Source: Christiangramia sediminis (GTDB lineage: Bacteria; Bacteroidota; Bacteroidia; Flavobacteriales; Flavobacteriaceae). Taken from it: a stretch of DNA of 64,000 nt. Made by a program: the position numbers and the translations under genes. Shown one piece after another: positions 58,621 through 64,000 of the stretch (positions within the stretch are counted from its first letter, which is position 1; each line of letters opens with the position of its first letter). The notes beneath the pieces are model-generated. The model had not been told where the DNA came from, ran no database searches, and was given only the letters and a program-made list of their open reading frames with translations. Where the stretch lies: the NCBI RefSeq assembly GCF_020552705.1, contig NZ_JAJBZG010000001.1, positions 310,001 through 374,000 of the forward strand, in the 5' to 3' direction.

Positions 58621-61600
58621 ATGAAACAAATTATCTTCAGGGGCTTTTTGTTTGCGGCTATCTTCCTATTTTATGGAATGGTCAATGCACAACAAACGGT
58701 CTCCGGGACAGTTACCGATGAATCTGGTCCGCTTCCCGGCGCAACAGTAGCTATTAAAGGAACTTCTACCGGTACTACTACTGATTTTGACGGAAACTAC
58801 ACTTTAAACGATGTGCCCGATGATGCTACACTTGTTTTTAGTTTTGTAGGTTTTGTAACTCAGGAAGTAGCTCTTAATGGTAGAACTACTATTAATGTCA
58901 ACCTAGCTACAGATGCATCAGAACTTGAAGAAGTAGTGCTAATTGGTTACGGGCAGACTACAGTGCGGGATGCAACGGGAGCAGTTGCTTCAGTTAGTGC
59001 TGCAGAATTCAATAAAGGTAATATATCCTCTCCCGAGGAGTTAATCCAGGGTAAAACTGCGGGGGTGCAAATTACCCAGGCCAGTGGTGAACCTGGAGCA
59101 GGCGTGGCGCTTCGTATTCGAGGTACAACTTCCGTAAGATCCAATAATAATCCTCTTTTTGTAGTAGATGGAGTACCTCTAGCAGGAGGTGATACAGCAG
59201 CAGGAACAGGAGACCTTGGTTTTGGTTCCAGTTCTGCCAGAAACCCTCTAAACTTTATTAATCCAAGTGATATAGAAAGTATAAGTATCCTAAAAGATGC
59301 ATCAGCAACGGCTATTTATGGTTCGAGAGGTGCAAACGGAGTGGTAATTGTTCAAACTAAATCTGGTAGAGGAGCTCAAGGTGGAGCTTTTACATATGAT
59401 GCTTCCTTAAGTGTTGCATCTCCAGCTAATGAATTTGATTTATTAGACCGTAACGAGTATTTAGATGCTATTGAACAATTTGGAGGAGATGTGGAAGCTC
59501 AGGATTTTGGAGCTGACACAGATTGGCAGGATGTTATTACCAGAACTGCAATCTCTCAGAATCATGCGTTGTCTTATATGAATAATTATAATTCAGGGAA
59601 CGTTCGTGTTTCTTTTGGATATAATGATATAGAAGGTGTGGTAGAGAATTCAGCTTTAGAACGAATTACGGGAAGAGTAAATGCTAACCATAGATTTTTT
59701 GATGATAAACTAAACCTTAGTTTACAATCAACCATATCCAGAGTTAACGATAAAGCTGCTCCTGTTACAAATACTGCAGGATCTTCAGGAGATTTAATAG
59801 GATCTGCTTATTACGCAAACCCAACCTGGCCAGCAACTTTAGATTTTTCACCGGGTGGAGGTAACTTAAATCCTTTGCAATTACTAAGATTTTCTAATGA
59901 CGAAACTGAAACCGACAGGGTTTTAATCAATTTTTCTGCAGATTATGATATCCTTCCAGCACTTAATGCAAAAGTTACCCTTGGATATGATAAATCTGAG
60001 TCAGAAAAAACAGCTGTAGTTTCAGGTGATATTACCGGAGTAACTAATGGTACTCCTGGGAATGGGAGAGGTTTTATTTTTGATAGAGAACTTACCAATA
60101 CCCTTTTTGATTTTGTATTAAACTACGAGAAGGAATTTGAAAATTCCAGCTTTACGGCATTAGCAGGATATTCTTATCAAAAATTCGATAGTCAGGGAAG
60201 AGATGCTTCTGCCTTTGGATTTGCTACTACAAACCTGGGTGAGATGGCTAATAATTTCAGAAGTGATCTTGATGCCCTTGCAGGTACTATAGACCGTTCA
60301 TATAATCAATTTTATTACAGCAATGCAGGATTTTTTGCTGATGGACTTTTCCCAGAAATTTACCAAGGACAGGAATTTACTGCTCCCGGAAGTGTGTCTC
60401 TACAATCTATAACCAATGGAACATTTGATAATTATGACGAATTACAGTCCTTTTTTACGAGACTGAACTATTCATTGATGGATAAGTATTTATTTACTTT
60501 CACATTAAGAGCTGATGGTTCTTCAAGATTCGGACCTGAAAATCAATATGGTTATTTTCCATCAGGTGCATTTGCATGGAAGATAGATCAGGAAGATTTC
60601 ATAAATAAGGAAACCTTCTCTACGTTGAAACTTCGTCTTGGTTACGGTATTACAGGAAACCAGGAAGGACTTGGATATGGGAACTTCACAATTAGAAGAG
60701 TTTTGAACGGATACGGGATTAATAACGGTGGCGATATAACCGGGGGTGGTCTTGGAACCGCTGGTTTTGCAAATCCTGATCTTAAATGGGAAGAAACCGC
60801 ACAGGCAAATATTGGTCTGGATTTCGGATTTTTCAATGATAGGTTATCAGGAAGTTTGGATTTCTATCACAAGGATACTCAGGATCTCCTATTGGAAGCT
60901 CAAAATGCCCAGCCAAGCCCGGCTCCCTCTTCTTTTAGAAATATTGATGGAAGCGTGATAAATAAAGGGGTGGAATTTGCTATTGATTATGATATTTTTG
61001 ATGATGAAGACTTCTTTTGGAATATAGGATTTAATATAGCTTACAATGATAATGAATTACAGGATTTTGATGGCTTAATTGAAAGTGCTCAGATTTCTGG
61101 ACAGGGATTAACAGGAGCTTTTGCGCAACTGTTGGCTGAAGGAAGACCATTATTTTCTTATTATCTAAGAGAGTTTGCAGGTTTTGATGAAAACGGAATA
61201 TCTATCTATCCAAATGGTGATGAACAGGAATTTGTAGGTAAGAGTGCTTTACCAACTACCAATGTAGGTATTAACACCAGAGCAGAATATAAGAACTGGG
61301 ATGCGTCCTTATTCTTCGCTGGTCAGTTTGGACATTATATTTATAATAATACCGAGAATGCATTTTTCACAGCAGGAAGTATTAATGGAGGAAGAAATGT
61401 AATTCAGGACGTGCTTACAAATGGAGAATCGGCTGCGAATGCACCAGATGTTTCTACCAGATTTTTGGAAAGTGGTGATTTTCTTCGTTTGCAAAATGCC
61501 AGTCTGGGATATACATTTGACTTAGGTGAAAATTCTTTTCTTGATAATTTCAGACTCTATGTGAATGGCCAGAATCTATTTGTTATTACAGATTATAGTG

Positions 61601-61719
61601 GTTTAGATCCTGAAGTAAATACTCAAACTCCGCTGAATGGTATTCCAACAGCAGGGATTGATTATACAGCTTATCCAAGACCAAGAACATTTACTTTTGG
61701 TTTTAATGCTAAATTTTAA
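58621..61719 (+). CDS. SusC/RagA-type TonB-linked outer-membrane receptor
   Basis: 1032 residues. Signal peptide at about 1-24 (ending 'GMVNAQ'), then a CarboxypepD_reg domain ('VSGTVTDESGPLPGATVAIK', 'TDFDGNYTLNDVPDDATLVF'), the TonB-linked motif and plug ('LEEVVLIGYGQTTVRDATGA', 'RIRGTTSVRSNNNPLFVVDG', 'DASATAIYGSRGANGVVIVQ'), and a long barrel ending in 'YPRPRTFTFGFNAKF' with terminal Phe. With the next gene's SusD partner it forms the nutrient importer for an oligosaccharide or glycoside. It lies 283 bp after the gluconate-dehydrogenase-like subunit gene, with probable own control. Confidence 0.95.
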   Translation: MKQIIFRGFLFAAIFLFYGMVNAQQTVSGTVTDESGPLPGATVAIKGTSTGTTTDFDGNYTLNDVPDDATLVFSFVGFVTQEVALNGRTTINVNLATDASELEEVVLIGYGQTTVRDATGAVASVSAAEFNKGNISSPEELIQGKTAGVQITQASGEPGAGVALRIRGTTSVRSNNNPLFVVDGVPLAGGDTAAGTGDLGFGSSSARNPLNFINPSDIESISILKDASATAIYGSRGANGVVIVQTKSGRGAQGGAFTYDASLSVASPANEFDLLDRNEYLDAIEQFGGDVEAQDFGADTDWQDVITRTAISQNHALSYMNNYNSGNVRVSFGYNDIEGVVENSALERITGRVNANHRFFDDKLNLSLQSTISRVNDKAAPVTNTAGSSGDLIGSAYYANPTWPATLDFSPGGGNLNPLQLLRFSNDETETDRVLINFSADYDILPALNAKVTLGYDKSESEKTAVVSGDITGVTNGTPGNGRGFIFDRELTNTLFDFVLNYEKEFENSSFTALAGYSYQKFDSQGRDASAFGFATTNLGEMANNFRSDLDALAGTIDRSYNQFYYSNAGFFADGLFPEIYQGQEFTAPGSVSLQSITNGTFDNYDELQSFFTRLNYSLMDKYLFTFTLRADGSSRFGPENQYGYFPSGAFAWKIDQEDFINKETFSTLKLRLGYGITGNQEGLGYGNFTIRRVLNGYGINNGGDITGGGLGTAGFANPDLKWEETAQANIGLDFGFFNDRLSGSLDFYHKDTQDLLLEAQNAQPSPAPSSFRNIDGSVINKGVEFAIDYDIFDDEDFFWNIGFNIAYNDNELQDFDGLIESAQISGQGLTGAFAQLLAEGRPLFSYYLREFAGFDENGISIYPNGDEQEFVGKSALPTTNVGINTRAEYKNWDASLFFAGQFGHYIYNNTENAFFTAGSINGGRNVIQDVLTNGESAANAPDVSTRFLESGDFLRLQNASLGYTFDLGENSFLDNFRLYVNGQNLFVITDYSGLDPEVNTQTPLNGIPTAGIDYTAYPRPRTFTFGFNAKF

Positions 61720-61729
61720 AAAATTGATC

Positions 61730-63331
61730 ATGAAATATTCGAATTTAAAATTTTTAATCCTCGGTGCCTTAGCATTAAATATAAGCTCATGTACCGACCT
61801 TGAAATTGAGGAAACTGATTCCTTAATTGTAAATCAAACCGGAGAATTTACCGGTGTTGAAAATGTAGATGCTACTTTAGATGGTATTTACGATACTTAC
61901 CGAGGGCAAATTGCTACTCAGGAGAATCTTTATGCCTTAAATGAGGTTAGTACAGATGAATTATTAGTGCCAACCCGTGGGACAGACTGGGGTGATAATG
62001 GACTATGGAGATCTTTACACCAGCATACCTGGTCATCTATCCATCCTTTTGTAAGAAATGTGTGGAATGATCAGAACTCCAATATTTTCCGTACTACGGA
62101 AGTTATTGATGAAAGAAGTAATCCTTCTCCTCAACAGGCTGCTGAAGCAAGATTTTTAAGAGCTTATAGCATGTTCTGGATCATGGACCTGTATGGACAG
62201 GTGCCTTTTAGAGCACCAGATGAGGGGATTGAGATAGATCCTATAGTTTATACCCGCCAGGAAGCATTCGAATTTATTTTGGATGATCTTACTACCGCCA
62301 TGGATGACCTTCCTACTATTGGCCCAGGAGAAGGTACCATGCGAGCAAATAAAGCAGCAGCGCATTTTCTATTAGCAAAATTATATCTTAATAAGCATAT
62401 TTATCTTGGAACCGATTCTGCTGCTCCGGCAGATATGGAAATGGTTGTAGAGAATGTAGAGGCAATTGAGGATATGGGGTTCGGTCTCGTAGAAGGTTAT
62501 TTTGGAATTTTTTCTCCAAAACTTGATAATGAAACTATTTTCCATACTAATGCAGACTGGGGAAATAAAATATGGAATACTTTACATTATAATCAGAATT
62601 CTCCAGGAAATACTGGCGGTGGATGGAATGGTTTTACCACTTTATCTGAATTTTATGATCTATTTGAAGGAGATCCTAATACTAACTTTCCGGGAGATGG
62701 ACAGGAAGAAAGAAGAGGTTTTGTTCCACTAGCAGGGACACCTATGAGTGGTGATATAGATTTTGATGGAGACGGCATTCCAGAAGAAGATACCGATTCA
62801 GATGGATTTGTAGATGCATCAGATATTGGTTTTGGTTTCCTTATTGATAATCAATATAATCTTCAGGGAGAAACTAAAAAGAACCGTCAAGGAGGAGATC
62901 TTTCTTATACAAAAGAATTGCCTGGTTTATTAGGTAATAACGAAGATACCGGAATCCGGGTTATAAAATATCACCCAACAAACGGAGCATTTACGGGACA
63001 TCACATTTTATTCAGATTTTCAGATGCTCATCTTATGAAGGCCGAAGCTATTATGAGAGGTGCTGCAGGAGATGCAACTTCATTAGTTAATCAGTTAAGA
63101 GAATTGAGAAAAGCCTCTCCGCTTTCCAGTGTAACTGAACAGGATATGATTGCTGAAAGAGGTAGGGAGTTATATGGGGAATATTGGAGAAGAAACGATC
63201 AAATACGTTTTGGTACCTTTACCAATACATGGTCTTTTAAAGACAGTACTGAAGAATTCAGGGTACTTTATCCTATACCTGCCTCTGCAATTATTTCAAA
63301 TCCTAACCTTACTCAGAATGAGGGTTATTAA
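61730..63331 (+). CDS. SusD/RagB-type substrate-binding lipoprotein
   Basis: 533 residues from ATG 61730 (MKYSNLKFLILGALALNISS); an open frame to 61637 lies in susC. Lipoprotein Cys21 in 'LNISSCTDLE'. SusD family features: 'GVENVDATLDGIYDTYRGQI' early, TPR-like 'QAAEARFLRAYSMFWIMDLY', 'FRAPDEGIEIDPIVYTRQEA', and the C-terminal 'LYGEYWRRNDQIRFGTFTNT' and 'YPIPASAIISNPNLTQNEGY'. Between about residues 341 and 366 an Asp-rich insertion (D-x-D-x-D-G repeats) looks like a calcium-binding loop. The gene starts ten bases after susC. Confidence 0.94.
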   Translation: MKYSNLKFLILGALALNISSCTDLEIEETDSLIVNQTGEFTGVENVDATLDGIYDTYRGQIATQENLYALNEVSTDELLVPTRGTDWGDNGLWRSLHQHTWSSIHPFVRNVWNDQNSNIFRTTEVIDERSNPSPQQAAEARFLRAYSMFWIMDLYGQVPFRAPDEGIEIDPIVYTRQEAFEFILDDLTTAMDDLPTIGPGEGTMRANKAAAHFLLAKLYLNKHIYLGTDSAAPADMEMVVENVEAIEDMGFGLVEGYFGIFSPKLDNETIFHTNADWGNKIWNTLHYNQNSPGNTGGGWNGFTTLSEFYDLFEGDPNTNFPGDGQEERRGFVPLAGTPMSGDIDFDGDGIPEEDTDSDGFVDASDIGFGFLIDNQYNLQGETKKNRQGGDLSYTKELPGLLGNNEDTGIRVIKYHPTNGAFTGHHILFRFSDAHLMKAEAIMRGAAGDATSLVNQLRELRKASPLSSVTEQDMIAERGRELYGEYWRRNDQIRFGTFTNTWSFKDSTEEFRVLYPIPASAIISNPNLTQNEGY

Positions 63332-63349
63332 TCAATAATTTAACTGTAT

Positions 63350-63380
63350 AAAAAAGAAGGCAATTATGCCTTCTTTTTTT
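63350..63380 (+). terminator. Terminator after susD
   Basis: Perfect 13-bp stem aaaaaagaaggca (63350-63362) and tgccttctttttt (63367-63379), 4-nt loop, followed by more T. Confidence 0.9.
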
Positions 63381-63531
63381 ATTCAATATTTCTATATTTA
63401 ACAATATTTTATAAAAAAATTCAGCAAAATTTAAATTGGTTTGAAAAGGGATTTTAAAACATTTTCATGCCCTATAATGACTTTAGTTTAGCTTTATAAA
63501 AAGTTATTTTCGAAGACCCTAAATGCAGATT

Positions 63532-64000
63532 ATGAGATTCTCTTCCTTCATAAAATTATTATTTTTCTTTTTTCTAATTTCCTGTGGATCCGATTCTGAA
63601 GAGGAAAATCAGGAAAAGCAGAAAAGTGATGAAAATACCTTGTATACCTTACTCGATTCAGAGGAAACAGGTATTGCATTTATAAACGAAGTAAAGAACA
63701 GCCCCGATTTCAATATTTTTAAATACCGTAATTTTTATAACGGTGGTGGTGTTGCAATTGGTGATATCAATAATGACGGCCTACCGGATATCTATCTTAC
63801 GGCCAATATGAAACCCAATAAACTTTACCTTAATAAAGGAAATTTCAAATTTGAGGATATTTCAAAATCCGCCGGCATAGAAGGGAACAAGCCGTGGTCT
63901 ACCGGTGTAAATATGGTAGACATCAATCAGGATGGTTTACTGGATATTTATGTGAGTAACGCTGGTAATATGGAAGGTGATAATCACAATAACGATCTCT
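63532..64000 (+). CDS. FG-GAP/VCBS-repeat lipoprotein (CRTAC1-like), 5' part
   Basis: About 156 N-terminal residues, cut by the right edge. Start at ATG 63532 (MRFSSFIKLLFFFFLISC); ATG 63523 (three residues more) is possible. Lipoprotein Cys18 in 'FLISCGSDSEEE'. The mature part has FG-GAP repeats with Ca-binding Asp loops ('GGGVAIGDINNDGLPDIYLT', 'MVDINQDGLLDIYVSN') as in CRTAC1/UnbV proteins, which in Bacteroidota often run to about 1100 residues and lie beside SusC/D genes. Role unknown; surface binding is likely. It begins about 200 bp after the susD terminator. Confidence 0.88.
   Translation, partial: MRFSSFIKLLFFFFLISCGSDSEEENQEKQKSDENTLYTLLDSEETGIAFINEVKNSPDFNIFKYRNFYNGGGVAIGDINNDGLPDIYLTANMKPNKLYLNKGNFKFEDISKSAGIEGNKPWSTGVNMVDINQDGLLDIYVSNAGNMEGDNHNNDL

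Noticed and set aside
61637-61729. Upstream extension of the SusD frame
   Set aside because: It overlaps the susC coding end, while ATG 61730 gives a perfect lipoprotein signal.
1-64000. CRISPR arrays, insertion sequences, prophage and toxin-antitoxin or restriction systems
   Set aside because: No regularly spaced repeats, transposase, integrase, phage structural or restriction-modification genes were seen.

Overview
The window reads as a chromosomal segment of a marine-type member of the Flavobacteriaceae (Bacteroidota), close in style to Gramella/Christiangramia; the genus is an inference. The reasons are low GC, promoters of the Bacteroidota type (TTTG, about 19 nt, TAnnTTTG), few Shine-Dalgarno sites, families typical of the phylum (SusC/SusD, DUF5916, DUF4290, DUF6495, BatA, START-like, 2TM) and A/T-rich codons throughout. 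I see no insertion sequence, prophage, CRISPR array or rRNA operon. One tRNA gene (Met, CAU) is present.

Layout. 1-543 holds the start of a secreted carboxypeptidase-regulatory-like protein that runs off the left edge. 0.6-9.1 kb is housekeeping: a DEAD-box helicase, rdgB, rlmH, nadC, a BrkB-type membrane protein, two secreted proteins and priA. 9.2-28.9 kb carries a LytTR regulator, the rpsF-rpsR-rplI operon, an ABC permease, hisS, an aldo/keto reductase, terC, tRNA-Met, a class IV aminotransferase, yqgE, HU, an AAA ATPase-recQ-fmt operon, DUF493, DUF4290, murA (with Asp in place of the usual catalytic Cys), a large uncharacterised protein and an MBL hydrolase. 28.9-39.5 kb is mostly minus strand: a four-gene operon (BatA protein, a dihydroorotase-like protein lacking its metal ligands, a DUF4870 protein, an esterase), two tandem soluble histidine kinases, a TIGR02757 protein, a LolD-like ATPase and a DUF5916 outer-membrane protein. 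39.7-50.5 kb holds msrA, folE, two ECF sigma factor/partner pairs, NDH-2, a hemerythrin protein, a LytS-type kinase fused to a 2TM domain with a second 2TM protein and a LytTR regulator, a Cu/Zn superoxide dismutase and a hydrolase-OsmC fusion.

The most distinctive part is 50.6 kb to the right edge. A minus-strand operon (extracytoplasmic sugar-isomerase-like lipoprotein, NupG-like MFS transporter, Gfo/Idh/MocA oxidoreductase, cytoplasmic sugar isomerase, DUF1080 lipoprotein) faces a plus-strand set (GMC oxidoreductase with a three-cysteine Fe-S motif, its Tat-signal small subunit, SusC, SusD, and an FG-GAP lipoprotein cut by the edge). No classical glycoside hydrolase is visible. The gene content fits uptake of a glycoside by SusCD, periplasmic oxidation at the sugar ring to a keto-glycoside, cleavage by DUF1080 and/or TIM-barrel proteins, import by the MFS carrier and cytoplasmic processing by the Gfo/Idh enzyme and the second isomerase. 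This is an inferred oxidative, non-classical polysaccharide/glycoside utilisation locus; the substrate cannot be read from the sequence.

Genes on both strands are tightly packed; the longest gap (58338-58620, 283 bp) lies upstream of susC and contains a 17-bp direct repeat. Most convergent gene ends have clear hairpin terminators.
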